Source: Thermosipho ferrireducens
Lineage (GTDB): Bacteria > Thermotogota > Thermotogae > Thermotogales > Fervidobacteriaceae
Assembly (NCBI RefSeq): GCF_017358165.1
Contig: NZ_CP071446.1
Span: 868,001-932,000 of the forward strand
Direction of reading: 5' to 3'
Length of the DNA: 64,000 nt
Shown here in pieces: positions 16,494 through 25,743 of this stretch. The translations under genes were made by a program, and so were the position numbers. The notes under the pieces were generated by a model that was not told the DNA's origin, made no database searches, and was given only the letters and a program-made list of their open reading frames with translations. Each line of letters opens with the position of its first letter. The stretch's first letter is position 1.

Positions 16494-17648
16494 ATGCATG
16501 TTTTGTTGGGAGTTTCAAGTGGCATAGCCATTTATAAAGCGGTGGATCTTGTTAGCAAATTCAGGAAAGAAGGTTATGAAACAAATGTTATTATGACTAA
16601 AAATGCAAAAAATTTAATAGCACCGGCTGTTTTTTCAGCGGTTGGGAATTGTAATGTGTATACAGATACTTTTGATGTAGATTCTGGATGGATAACTCAT
16701 ACAGAGCTATCAAGAAAAGCAAGTGTGTTTGTCGTTGCACCTGCAACAGCGAATATAATTGGTAAAATAGCAAATGGAATAGCAGACGATCTTTTATCAA
16801 CAATAGCAATTGCTGTTCCAGATAAGACTCCTAAGGTTATTGTACCAACCATGAATACAAGAATGTATGAAAACAACATTGTTCAGGAAAATTTAGAAAA
16901 GCTTAGAAAGATAGGATGGTATGTAGTAGAGCCGGAGGTAGGTCATTTAGCATGTGGTGAAATAGGAAAAGGAAGGTATCCTGAAAATGAAAAAATATTG
17001 GAGGTTGTAAAGTTTTTAACTTCGAAAAAAAAATTGAAAGATAAAAAAGTACTGATTACAGCAGGTCCAACTGTGGAAAGTATAGATCCTGTAAGGTTTA
17101 TTTCAAATCATTCAAGTGGAAAGATGGGATACGCGATAGCTACTGTTGCTAAGAGGTTGGGAGGAAATGTAACATTGATTTCTGGCCCAACTTCTTTAAA
17201 AAAACCGTACCTTGTCGATGAGTTTATAGAGGTTGTTAGTGCAGAAGAGATGTTTAATGAAACGATAATGAGATTCGAGAAAACAGATATTGTTATTATG
17301 GTAGCTGCAGTAGCTGATTACAAACCAAAAGAAGTAAGAAAACATAAGATAAAAAAGCAGGGAGATATGGTATTAGAACTTGTTAGAACAAAAGATATTC
17401 TCAAAGAAATAGGCAGAAGAAAAAGTCATCAATTAATTGTTGGATTTGCAGCAGAAACAGAAAACATTGTGGAAAATGCTCGAAAAAAACTTGAAGAGAA
17501 AAAAGTTGACATGATAATAGCAAATAATGCAACGAAAGTTATGGGAAGTGACAATAGTCATGCTTTTATAATTACTCGTAATCAAGTTGTTGAAGTAGAA
17601 GGGAGTAAAGAAGAAGTTGCGGAAAAGATATTTGAGTTTATCTATTAG
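16494..17648 (+). CDS. coaBC: bifunctional phosphopantothenoylcysteine decarboxylase / phosphopantothenate-cysteine ligase
   Basis: 384 residues. The N-terminal CoaC flavoprotein half has GVSSGIAIYKAVDL, APATANIIGKIANGIADDLL and TMNTRMYEN. The C-terminal CoaB half has ITAGPTVESIDPVRFISNHSSGKMG and AAVADYKP. Together they convert 4'-phosphopantothenate and cysteine to 4'-phosphopantetheine. Immediately follows panB, so this is a CoA operon. Its 3' end overlaps the following secreted protein if the TTG start of that gene is used. Confidence 0.97.
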   Translation: MHVLLGVSSGIAIYKAVDLVSKFRKEGYETNVIMTKNAKNLIAPAVFSAVGNCNVYTDTFDVDSGWITHTELSRKASVFVVAPATANIIGKIANGIADDLLSTIAIAVPDKTPKVIVPTMNTRMYENNIVQENLEKLRKIGWYVVEPEVGHLACGEIGKGRYPENEKILEVVKFLTSKKKLKDKKVLITAGPTVESIDPVRFISNHSSGKMGYAIATVAKRLGGNVTLISGPTSLKKPYLVDEFIEVVSAEEMFNETIMRFEKTDIVIMVAAVADYKPKEVRKHKIKKQGDMVLELVRTKDILKEIGRRKSHQLIVGFAAETENIVENARKKLEEKKVDMIIANNATKVMGSDNSHAFIITRNQVVEVEGSKEEVAEKIFEFIY

Positions 17649-18597
17649 AGTTAGCATAATGTTTTTTTTGTTTATTTCTTTTTCCGCTTTTTCTGTCTCA
17701 GTTGAAAAAGTGATCTACACGGGAACGGCGTATACTTTCCGCAATACAGTATGGGATAATTATTTAGTTTTAACAAGTTCACTTGAAAGAAAAGTTGTTA
17801 TAGTTGATCTTGAAAGTAGAGAAATTTATAAAGTAAAATCAAATGTGGGAATTTATCCTGTAATTTCATATATTTATAAAGAGTTTCTTATGGTTATTGA
17901 TGGGGTGGGAAAACAGTTACTTCTTTACAATGTGAAGAATATGAGTCTAATAAAGAATTATGAATTAAAAGCAAAGCCAATATTTAGTGAGAGAGTAGGC
18001 AATTATGTTTATATACTCGATATTAAAGGTAATATCTTTGGATTTGATTTTAACTTGAATATTATTTATTCCTATAATTTTATAGACAGTCCCACTTACT
18101 TTTATTTTTACAAAGGAAAGCCCATAGGATTAATTTTATGGGACAAAACGAAAGATTTTGAGCTGGATAGAAAGTTTTTCAATTATGACTTAATTACACC
18201 TTCTATAGTTGTTAATTCTTATTTGGTTGATACAAGGGGCGGTAAAATCCTGAATCTGGAGGGCGGGAAGATAAACAAGATTTCATCGTATCTCTCTTTT
18301 GCAACAATGTGGGATTCCTATTTAGTTGTCGGATCGTTATATACCAGGAAAATATATTTTTTAAAAAGTGATAAAATATATAAAGAAATAGAGTTGAAGT
18401 ATCAACCTACTTTAGGTTTAGTAAGTGAAAAATACCTGGTTGCTTTATCTGCATCAGACAATAAATTAATGTTGTACGATGGTCAAAAAGTGTTATATTA
18501 TGATACTGGAAAATATCCAATCTCAGTTTTTAAAATATCCAATGGAATAGTAGTTGTATGTGCTGATTTTGGTGAGGTATGGTTCTACAAATTTTAG
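17617..18597 (+). CDS. secreted protein, probable beta-propeller, unknown function
   Basis: 326 residues if started at TTG 17617, which supplies a basic n-region (RKR) before the hydrophobic segment SIMFFLFISFSAFS; an ATG at 17659 would leave almost no n-region. The rest is repeated short beta-strands (for example SYLVDTRGGKILNL, SEKYLVALSASDNKLMLYDG), resembling WD/PQQ-like propeller blades. I do not recognise a specific family. A larger protein of similar style lies at 37315-38991. Confidence 0.7.
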   Translation: MRKRYLSLSIRVSIMFFLFISFSAFSVSVEKVIYTGTAYTFRNTVWDNYLVLTSSLERKVVIVDLESREIYKVKSNVGIYPVISYIYKEFLMVIDGVGKQLLLYNVKNMSLIKNYELKAKPIFSERVGNYVYILDIKGNIFGFDFNLNIIYSYNFIDSPTYFYFYKGKPIGLILWDKTKDFELDRKFFNYDLITPSIVVNSYLVDTRGGKILNLEGGKINKISSYLSFATMWDSYLVVGSLYTRKIYFLKSDKIYKEIELKYQPTLGLVSEKYLVALSASDNKLMLYDGQKVLYYDTGKYPISVFKISNGIVVVCADFGEVWFYKF

Positions 18598-18623
18598 TGC
18601 TGTAGGAAGAAGGAGGTTGTGTT

Positions 18624-19229
18624 ATGAATGTAAAGAAATGGGTTGTTACACATTTTCCAACTATTAAGAAGGGTGCATCTGTTGGAGATGCTCTTCATAC
18701 GATGAGAGAGTATGCCTGCGATTATTGTATTGCGTTGGATGAGGAAGAAAAATTCGACGGAGTATTATACAAAAGTAGTATCTGGGAAGCAAATATGGAT
18801 GAAAAAATAGACGATTATATAACTTTTCCGGATTTTTACGTTGTTGAAGATTCAAATGTAGAAGAAGCCGCATTAATGATGATAGAAAATCGAGATCAAA
18901 TATTGCCTGTAGTAAACAACAACGCAGAAGTAATAGGAGTTCTTGGAGTCCAGGAGATTTTGGAAGCATTTACAGAACTTTCCGCTATGGATGAGCCCGG
19001 GATAAGAATAATTCTTGAACTTGCTGATAGGCCTGGAGAGTTAAAGAGAATAATAGATGTTCTGGCAAATAACCAGGTAAATATACTTTCAATTTTAACT
19101 CTTAAAGATGAGAATAGTAAACGTCAAATCTCCATAAAAGTCGATAGTGATGATCCGGAAAGCATCGCGAGCCTTCTGGAGATATACGAAATAAAATATC
19201 TTTCTATAATCGAGGAGGAAGGCTTTTAA
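18624..19229 (+). CDS. CBS-pair and ACT domain protein
   Basis: 201 residues. Two CBS motifs (about 1-55 and 60-120; VIGVLGVQEILEAF is the end of the second) are followed by an ACT domain (about 127-195, IRIILELADRPGELKRIIDVLANNQVNILSI). The AcuB-like layout suggests a small regulator binding a nucleotide and an amino acid. Its partner is not evident. SD GGAGG before the ATG. It lies upstream of scpA and probably in the same transcript. Confidence 0.85.
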   Translation: MNVKKWVVTHFPTIKKGASVGDALHTMREYACDYCIALDEEEKFDGVLYKSSIWEANMDEKIDDYITFPDFYVVEDSNVEEAALMMIENRDQILPVVNNNAEVIGVLGVQEILEAFTELSAMDEPGIRIILELADRPGELKRIIDVLANNQVNILSILTLKDENSKRQISIKVDSDDPESIASLLEIYEIKYLSIIEEEGF

Positions 19230-19243
19230 AGGGGTTTTAAAAA

Positions 19244-19930
19244 TTGGAAGTAATTTTCAGATTTGAAAAATTTGAAGGGCCACTCGATTTGATACTTTTT
19301 CTTGTTAAAAAAAAGCAAATTAGTATAAGGGAAATACCTATTTCCCAGCTTGCTGATGAATTTTTAAGCTATATAGAAAGAATGAAACGGATGAATCTGT
19401 CCATAGCTTCTGAATTTATTGTTACAGCATCATATTTGATGGAATTAAAATCCAGAAGTTTGTTACCGAGAAGCAATGTCGATCCTGAACTTCAAGCAAA
19501 GAAAGAACGATTCTATACTCAGGTGGAGCAATATGCTAAACTTAAAGAGTACGTTGAAAAAGTTAAAAATGTTGATCCATCAACTATTAAAAGGTTCCCG
19601 GTAAATGTTCAGGTGATATTTCCTAAAATAAATGAGAAGCGTTTAAAAAAAATCATTTCGAGTGTGGTTCATGAAATAGAAATTAAGAAAAAAGTTTATG
19701 AAATAAAACGAGAAGAACTTCTTGTAGAAAATGTGATGGATGAAATTCTTGAAAATTGGCTGGACAATGATATTTATAGTATTTTGAAAGTTTCTCAAAG
19801 TAAATATGAACTTATAGTTAGATTTTTAGCGGTATTAGAACTTATTCGTCTGGGGTATGCTTTGCTTGATGAAGAATTTATTTTAAAGCGAGTGGTGAAA
19901 AATGGACAAAAAGCTAATAGCAATGGTTGA
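19244..19930 (+). CDS. scpA: segregation and condensation protein A
   Basis: Kleisin subunit of the bacterial SMC condensin. 228 residues with the conserved start FEGPLDLILFLVKKKQISIREIPI and the helix SEFIVTASYLMELKSRSLLP. The C-terminal winged helix (RFLAVLELIRLGYALL) binds SMC. Start is TTG with AAGGGG upstream. It overlaps scpB by 29 nt. SMC itself is not in the window. Confidence 0.95.
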   Translation: MEVIFRFEKFEGPLDLILFLVKKKQISIREIPISQLADEFLSYIERMKRMNLSIASEFIVTASYLMELKSRSLLPRSNVDPELQAKKERFYTQVEQYAKLKEYVEKVKNVDPSTIKRFPVNVQVIFPKINEKRLKKIISSVVHEIEIKKKVYEIKREELLVENVMDEILENWLDNDIYSILKVSQSKYELIVRFLAVLELIRLGYALLDEEFILKRVVKNGQKANSNG

Positions 19931-20444
19931 AGCAATAATATTTGCATCACGTGGGATAGAAATGGAGAAAGTGAGACAGCTAGTAGATTGTGATTTTGAC
20001 ACATTAGACCGTGTAATAAGAATCATTCAAGAGAAGTATAAAGACGAGGCTCACGGGATTGAACTCAAAATAATAGACGGGTTTCTAAGGTTCTATGCAA
20101 AAAAAGATTATGCAAAAATATTAAGTAAAGTGGTCAAGAGACGTTCTTTACACAGCCTTACAGAGTCTCAACTGGAAATAGTCTTATTGTTAGCAAGCAA
20201 TAAGAAGATGACTAAATCAGAATTAGATAATTTTCGTGGGAAGGATTCTTACGCGATTCTAAAACAGTTGTTATCAAATGGTGTTGTTAAAAGGCGAAAA
20301 AAGGGGAGAAGTTATATCTATTCTTTAACTGAAACTTTTAGAGATGAAACAATGATAGATGATATTTTATCTGATATCGGAGGTGTTGTTTTTGACAGTT
20401 CAGGAAGCAAAGTATCTTTCCAAAAAAATAATGGAGAGCGGTGA
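19902..20444 (+). CDS. scpB: segregation and condensation protein B
   Basis: 180 residues with two winged-helix domains (MVEAIIFASRGIEMEKVRQLV at the N-terminus; SLTESQLEIVLLLASNKKMTKSEL near 80). It dimerises on ScpA to modulate the condensin. It overlaps scpA upstream and the MoxR-like ATPase downstream. The usual GxDP-type segment in the second domain is diverged (NFRGKDSYAILKQLLSNG). Confidence 0.92.
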   Translation: MDKKLIAMVEAIIFASRGIEMEKVRQLVDCDFDTLDRVIRIIQEKYKDEAHGIELKIIDGFLRFYAKKDYAKILSKVVKRRSLHSLTESQLEIVLLLASNKKMTKSELDNFRGKDSYAILKQLLSNGVVKRRKKGRSYIYSLTETFRDETMIDDILSDIGGVVFDSSGSKVSFQKNNGER

Positions 20445-21426
20445 AGTACCATTATTGGTTGGACATTTCGGTGTTGGTAAGACTGACATAGCACGTGAAA
20501 TTGCGGAAGAATCTGGAAGAGAATTAATAATTCTTGTATTATCGCAAATGGAACCAGGAGATTTAATAGGTCTTCCCTCCAGATCTGAAGGAAAAACGAT
20601 CTTTTTAGCTCCAGATTGGTGGCCTGAAAATGATAATTGCATAATTTTCCTTGATGAAATAAATCGTTCTCATAGGAGCATTAGAAATGCTATTATGCAG
20701 CTTCTTATTGACAGACGAATTCATAATCATGTATTGCCGGATGGGGTATGGATAATCGCTTCGATGAATCCTCCAGATGAAGATTACGATCAGGTTGATT
20801 TAATAACTGATCCTGCATTTCTCTCGAGGTTTTTTATACTTGAGATATCGCCTCATGTAGATGAGTGGCTTAAGTGGGCGGACAAGTATGATGTTCCTGA
20901 AGAAATAAAAGAATTTATAAAAGGAAATCCCGAATTTCTTGCTACATCTTCGCCGGTATCTTTAAAGGCAAATATAAAACCCAGTCCAAGGAGTTGGTTT
21001 AAGCTTGGGAAAGTGCTAAAAAACATGAGCGACGAGGAAAAAGAGAAATACGCTTATTTCATAGCATCTGGTATTCTTGGGCCTGAAGTAGCAAAGACAT
21101 TTTATGATAATACATTTTCCTCTGTTCCAACAGCACGCGAAATATTATTGGCTGGAAAAATTCCTTCTAATAATAACAAAATTCATATAACAAATTCCAT
21201 GATAATAAGGATTGTTGATTTCTTTTCCTCTATTGACGAAAGCACAGGAAAGGAAATGTTTGCTCAGGTCGATACAATAGCGCATAATTTACTAAAACTT
21301 TCGCGACAGGTTCCAAAAGACAGCTTTTTCAGTCTTGTCAGACTGTTGAACGAGCTTTCTAATGAACCAGGGATAAAAGGTGAACTATGTGATAAACTAC
21401 TTGAAAAAATAAGCTATGATGCTTGA
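20392..21426 (+). CDS. MoxR-type AAA+ ATPase
   Basis: Walker A GHFGVGKT, Walker B CIIFLDEINR, sensor IIASMNPP and LSRFF arginine-finger region identify a MoxR-like AAA+ chaperone, usually paired with a VWA-domain protein. No such partner is adjacent. A longer frame opens at ATG 20359, but TTG at 20392 is preceded by GGAGGTG at a good distance (6 nt), giving 344 residues and still overlapping scpB by 53 nt. It is the last gene of the plus-strand run and meets convergent fliY after 7 bp. Confidence 0.85.
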   Translation: MTVQEAKYLSKKIMESGEVPLLVGHFGVGKTDIAREIAEESGRELIILVLSQMEPGDLIGLPSRSEGKTIFLAPDWWPENDNCIIFLDEINRSHRSIRNAIMQLLIDRRIHNHVLPDGVWIIASMNPPDEDYDQVDLITDPAFLSRFFILEISPHVDEWLKWADKYDVPEEIKEFIKGNPEFLATSSPVSLKANIKPSPRSWFKLGKVLKNMSDEEKEKYAYFIASGILGPEVAKTFYDNTFSSVPTAREILLAGKIPSNNNKIHITNSMIIRIVDFFSSIDESTGKEMFAQVDTIAHNLLKLSRQVPKDSFFSLVRLLNELSNEPGIKGELCDKLLEKISYDA

Positions 21427-21433
21427 TAGATTT

Positions 21434-22525
21434 TTATTCAAGAGTATAGAATCTTTCCTGTGGACTTACAATTTCAGTAATTCTTACTCCAAAGTTTTCA
21501 TCGATTACCACGACTTCGCCACGGGCGATTAATTTACCATTTACAATTATGTCTACAGGTTCTCCTGTGAGTTTATCAAGTTCTATTAAGGAACCTATTG
21601 AGAGTTCCATTACCTGTTTTAACGTTAATTTTGTTTTTCCAAGTTCTACCACAACGTTTAAAGGAATATCAAGAAGTGCTTGAAGCCTCTCGGGAATTTC
21701 TACTCCGGCCTTTGAAGTTCCTTCAGATTCGAAAGTTTGGAATTTAACAGGAGAAACTGAAACAGTTTGTTTTTGCACATTTGAAGTTTTGGCGGCAATA
21801 GCTTGTTCAGCAGGTTGTCCTGGAGCCTGGACTTGTTGAGCCTGAGTTTCTTGAGGCTCGCCTGGTTTGAAAATTAAGTCGTACAGTTTTTTAACAAATT
21901 TTGGAGGCATGGTCAGGAAAAAATCAGCTGGTGGAAGACCGTCGATTTTCAATGTAAAATTAACTTTTGCTACAATTTCATCATCCTGAGCTACTGGTGG
22001 AAATTTGACTTCCGAGGAGTTAAAATCTATTAATTCTACTGTGGGAGGAGTTATATCTATTTTTGCATTTACCATATCAGAAAGAGCAGTAGAAGCTGCT
22101 CCCATCATTTGATTCATAGCCTCTGAAACAGCGCTTAATGCTAATTCATTGACTTCAGGAGATTCTATTTCCCCTGTGCCTCCCATCATTATATCGGCGA
22201 TTTGTGCAACTGCATTCTGGGGGAGTACCAGTGCATTTAATCCCTCAACAACTCCCTGGAAATTTATTGATACTACAGCATTAACGCCGTTTATTTCTTT
22301 TTTTAATTCTGAAACTTTTTTTAAATCGACAGTTGGGACTGTTATCTCTACCTTTCTTCCAAGAAGCGTGGAAAGAGCGGTAGCGCCACTTCCCATTATT
22401 ATATTTCCTATTTCTCCGAACATGTCTTTTTCAATGTCTGTGAGCTCCTGGCTTTCCTGGGAGTCATTTATTTGATTTAACAAAGCATCAAGTTCTTCTT
22501 GAGAAAGGAATTCTTCTCCACCCAT
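21434..22525 (-). CDS. fliY: flagellar motor switch protein FliY (CheC-FliN fusion)
   Basis: About 363 residues: an N-terminal FliM-like CheY-binding peptide (EEFLSQEELDALLNQ), two CheC phosphatase-type repeats (DMFGEIGNIIMGSGATALSTLL; LALSAVSEAMNQMMGAASTALS), a Gln/Pro-rich linker, and a C-terminal FliN/SpoA domain (LLDIPLNVVVELGKTKLTLKQVMELSIGSLIELD). It sits in the C-ring and can dephosphorylate CheY-P. The ATG at 22525 follows GGAGGAGATATAAA, which is better than the TTG-type start 18 nt upstream. Last gene of the flagellar operon here. Confidence 0.95.
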   Translation of the reverse strand: MGGEEFLSQEELDALLNQINDSQESQELTDIEKDMFGEIGNIIMGSGATALSTLLGRKVEITVPTVDLKKVSELKKEINGVNAVVSINFQGVVEGLNALVLPQNAVAQIADIMMGGTGEIESPEVNELALSAVSEAMNQMMGAASTALSDMVNAKIDITPPTVELIDFNSSEVKFPPVAQDDEIVAKVNFTLKIDGLPPADFFLTMPPKFVKKLYDLIFKPGEPQETQAQQVQAPGQPAEQAIAAKTSNVQKQTVSVSPVKFQTFESEGTSKAGVEIPERLQALLDIPLNVVVELGKTKLTLKQVMELSIGSLIELDKLTGEPVDIIVNGKLIARGEVVVIDENFGVRITEIVSPQERFYTLE

Positions 22526-22526
22526 T

Positions 22527-23516
22527 TTATATCTCCTCCTCATTGATAACTTCCGTTATTTTTACTGCGTATCTTCCTTTAAAAGTTCCTGGCAATCCTT
22601 TAAACTTAGTTTTCCCATTTAGTGTAATCTTGAAAGGTTCGTTTTTATGTGTGTTTAATCTTATTACATCGCCTTTTTCCAGATTCAAAATTTCCCACAA
22701 GCTCAATTGTGTTTTTCCAATAACCGCTGATAGTTCTACAATGGTCCTTGCGAGATTTTCACGAAGAGATTTAATATCTTCTTCTGTAGCCAGTGTTTGT
22801 TTGGTTTTAAACCAGCTTTGGGTTGTAAGTTTTTCTGCAAAAGGTTCTATAAGTGATGACGGCCAACAAAGATTTATATATCCTTCTATTCTGCCTATGT
22901 TTATGAAAAAAGTAATTACCAGAACCATTTCATTTGAGGCAACAATTTGAACAAATTGAGGATTAGTTTCAATAGCCTCTATTACAGGAACAAATGGGTG
23001 AACATTTGACCATGCTTGAGAGAGAGTAGTTAATATATTAACGACTTCTTTTCTCATTATAGCTGTTTCCGTGTCTGTTGGAGGTCTGGAAATTTCAGAA
23101 ACATTTGCACCTGGACCACCAAGAAGAATTTCAAGCATTCCATAAAATATTTCAAGTCCTATATCCATTATAGCACTTCCTGTGAACTCCCTTGCAGAGA
23201 ATATGACAATATACGAAGGATTTTTTATTGACTTTAAAAATTCATCATAGGTCATTTGATCTATTCCAACAAGATTAACTGCCACAAAACTTCTCAATCT
23301 ACCGGAAAGGTAGGTGGACAATCCACGAGAAAAGTTTTCGTGGATCATCTGCAATGTTCTTTCCTGTTCTTTTGAAAATTTTCTTGGTCTTAGAAAATCA
23401 TATGTTCTTATTTTCTTTGCTTCTTCTTCCTTTTTTACTTCTTCTAAACTTACTTCTCCTTCGCTTACCGCTTGAAGCAATCGATCTATTTCTTCCTGAC
23501 TGAGTACATCAGACAA
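22527..23516 (-). CDS. fliM: flagellar motor switch protein FliM
   Basis: 329 residues. It has the N-terminal CheY-binding motif VLSQEEIDRLL, the central CheC-like domain (KFSKEQERTLQMIHENFSRG... LSGRL-type segment) and a C-terminal SpoA domain (GKTQLSLWEILNLEKGDVIRL). C-ring protein that switches rotation. Start is TTG at 23516 with AGAGGTG upstream. Confidence 0.96.
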   Translation of the reverse strand: MSDVLSQEEIDRLLQAVSEGEVSLEEVKKEEEAKKIRTYDFLRPRKFSKEQERTLQMIHENFSRGLSTYLSGRLRSFVAVNLVGIDQMTYDEFLKSIKNPSYIVIFSAREFTGSAIMDIGLEIFYGMLEILLGGPGANVSEISRPPTDTETAIMRKEVVNILTTLSQAWSNVHPFVPVIEAIETNPQFVQIVASNEMVLVITFFINIGRIEGYINLCWPSSLIEPFAEKLTTQSWFKTKQTLATEEDIKSLRENLARTIVELSAVIGKTQLSLWEILNLEKGDVIRLNTHKNEPFKITLNGKTKFKGLPGTFKGRYAVKITEVINEEEI

Positions 23517-23534
23517 GGGAGTTCACCTCTTTTC

Positions 23535-24059
23535 TTATTGTACAGAGCTAATAGCCTTTATGTAAAGATACACATCTATTACTCCATATTTCTCTTTTTC
23601 CCCAACAAATCCTGTTATTTCATTAACTGCATTTTTTATTTGTTTCTTTATTAACTCAATTCCTGCAGGTGTATTTAGTTCTGTTCTTTCTTTACTCAGG
23701 AAAATTAACATAAGAGCATCCATAATTTCATCATTTTTTTCTGCAACTGCTGCTCTACATTGTTCGCTTCCGACTTTAAATGATAAGGAGTCTATCACAG
23801 CTACCTCTTTGGCGCCTTTTAACATGAAAGTCTGATATGTGCCAGGTCTAATAACAACCGCTTTGATTTCAACTGGAGCTGTTTGTTGAGCCTGTTGTTG
23901 AGCTTGAGAAACTGTAGTATTGTTTCCAAGAAACATAATAACGCCAAGACTTACTCCCAATGAGACAACAAGAGGTATCAAAATAGGGCCTAATAATCCC
24001 ATTATTCCCTTTTTCTTTTTTTGCTCCCCTGCTTGTTCTTGAATTTCTTCTTCTGGCAT
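23535..24059 (-). CDS. fliL: flagellar basal body-associated protein FliL
   Basis: 174 residues: a short Lys/Glu/Gln-rich cytoplasmic N-terminus, one transmembrane helix (about 19-43, GLLGPILIPLVVSLGVSLGVIMF), a Gln-rich linker, and the periplasmic FliL domain (VVIRPGTYQTFMLKGAKEVAVIDSLSF... LLIFLSKERTEL-like). It stabilises stators around the motor. Lies between motB and fliM, the usual place. Confidence 0.92.
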   Translation of the reverse strand: MPEEEIQEQAGEQKKKKGIMGLLGPILIPLVVSLGVSLGVIMFLGNNTTVSQAQQQAQQTAPVEIKAVVIRPGTYQTFMLKGAKEVAVIDSLSFKVGSEQCRAAVAEKNDEIMDALMLIFLSKERTELNTPAGIELIKKQIKNAVNEITGFVGEKEKYGVIDVYLYIKAISSVQ

Positions 24060-24084
24060 TCTGGCACCTCCTCAAAGTTAAAAA

Positions 24085-24954
24085 TCACATGGCTTTTTCT
24101 CTTTTTATTAATATATCTATCCTTCTATACTTTTTTCTAAGATTTACTATTTTATTATCTGTTTCTGTTGTTAGTTTTGCTACTAATGTGTTCCATTGCT
24201 CTCTTGTTATTTTACCTGCTACCAGATCTTTTCTCATATTTTCCAGTTTATATTCGTATTCTGCGCGAAGCGCTTTGATTTCTTTTTGAATTTCAACGTC
24301 ACCTTTTCCTATAGGGATGAATCTACCAGGGTTATAATAATAATCTGGATCAAATCTTCCGAGTTGAATATCTGCAATTCTTTCAAGAGATCTTTTTTGT
24401 TTTAGTTCTGTAGTGAAAAAAAGAACCACGCTTGCAGCTCTTGCAGAGCTAAGGTGCCAATTTGATTGATAAATTGAACTTTCAGGAAGTGGTAGTTCAT
24501 TAGCATATCCAAATATTTCAAGTGTGTTATTGGTATGTTCTATTATCACTGCTCCTAATTTTTCTAAAAGCTTTTTAGCTTCCGCAGTTAATCTGGCACT
24601 TCCAGATTCAAATATGTCAAGATTGCTTATAATTATTAAAGTCCCTTCATCACGTTCTTCGATTGTCACTTTGCCTTTATATTCTTCTGAGATTCTTAGT
24701 ATTTCCTCATAAACACCGGGTCTTTGTGAGATAAGAGGTTCTTCCTGTAAACTTCGTCCACCCATTAATACACTTGGAGGACTTCCAGAAAGAGCACTTG
24801 CAAGCCCTACAGCGACCTGTTGAAATTTTCCAGGACTTATGCTTGAAAATGCAAACAATAACACAAAAAATGTAAGTAGCAACGTCACCATATCTCCATA
24901 TGTAGTCATCCAGGCTGGTGCACCTTTTGGACATTCACACTTTTTATTTGCCAT
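24085..24954 (-). CDS. motB: flagellar motor stator protein MotB
   Basis: 289 residues. The N-terminal PAWMTTYGDMVTLLLTFFVLL holds the proton- or sodium-accepting aspartate (Asp21) in the single transmembrane helix. The OmpA-like peptidoglycan-binding domain is at about 105-230 (LDIFESGSARLTAEAKKLLEKL, FGYANELPLP, LSSARAASVVLFF). The C-terminus adds a charged helical segment of about 60 residues. Directly follows motA. Confidence 0.95.
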   Translation of the reverse strand: MANKKCECPKGAPAWMTTYGDMVTLLLTFFVLLFAFSSISPGKFQQVAVGLASALSGSPPSVLMGGRSLQEEPLISQRPGVYEEILRISEEYKGKVTIEERDEGTLIIISNLDIFESGSARLTAEAKKLLEKLGAVIIEHTNNTLEIFGYANELPLPESSIYQSNWHLSSARAASVVLFFTTELKQKRSLERIADIQLGRFDPDYYYNPGRFIPIGKGDVEIQKEIKALRAEYEYKLENMRKDLVAGKITREQWNTLVAKLTTETDNKIVNLRKKYRRIDILIKREKAM

Positions 24955-25743
24955 TTACGCAGTAGCCTCCTGAGTAGCTGCTTCATATTGTTCTCTGAGA
25001 TTTGCCGGTAAAAATGCCTTTAGCTTTTCCTCAAGAATTCTTGGGTTTTCTCCTGCCTGAATCGAGAGAACTCCTTCAACTATCATCGTTTTTTCCATTT
25101 CAAGATTTATCATTCTTTTACCTATTTTTTCAGCTAATGGAAGAGCCGCGGCGTTAGCTATTATTGAACCATACATGGTTGTAATAAGAGCAACGGCCAT
25201 TGATGGTCCAAGTGAATTAGGATCATTAAGACTTTTAAGCATTTGAATAAGCCCTATTAACGTTCCAATCATACCAAAAGCCGGTGCGTATGCTCCTAAT
25301 GATTCAAATAGGCCACGTTTTAGACTCATCTCGCTATTCATAACATCTATTTCTATTTGAAGCATAGATTTCAAAAGTTCCGGTTCTGTTCCATCAACAA
25401 CCAGTTGTATAGCTTTTTTCATGAATGGATCGTCAATTTGTTCTATATTTTCTTCCAGAGATAGAAGACCTTCCCTTCTTGCTTTTTCAGAAAGCGAAAC
25501 AAGCGTTCTTAACAAATTAATGTAATCTATTTTTGGCTCTTTAAGAGCTTCAAGACTTATCTGGACTATCTTAAATCCTATGTCTTTTGGGTTCGCTGCG
25601 ATGGTAGCACCTATTGAACCTCCTATGACGATAAAAAGAGAAGGTATATTTATAAAAGCAGCAAAATCCCCTCCTCCTGAGATTATGCCAAAAAGTACCA
25701 TAAACAAAGCCAGACCCACACCTGCAAGTACAGCTATGTCCAT
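24955..25743 (-). CDS. motA: flagellar motor stator protein MotA
   Basis: 262 residues, four transmembrane helices (about 4-22, 30-50, 147-170, 180-200). The conserved SLGAYAPAFGMIGTLIGLIQML and MAVALITTMYGSIIANAAALPLAEK cover the ion-path helices, and the charged cytoplasmic loop (about 70-140) contacts FliG. The start codon shares a base with the flbD stop (TAATG). With MotB it forms the stator. Confidence 0.96.
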   Translation of the reverse strand: MDIAVLAGVGLALFMVLFGIISGGGDFAAFINIPSLFIVIGGSIGATIAANPKDIGFKIVQISLEALKEPKIDYINLLRTLVSLSEKARREGLLSLEENIEQIDDPFMKKAIQLVVDGTEPELLKSMLQIEIDVMNSEMSLKRGLFESLGAYAPAFGMIGTLIGLIQMLKSLNDPNSLGPSMAVALITTMYGSIIANAAALPLAEKIGKRMINLEMEKTMIVEGVLSIQAGENPRILEEKLKAFLPANLREQYEAATQEATA

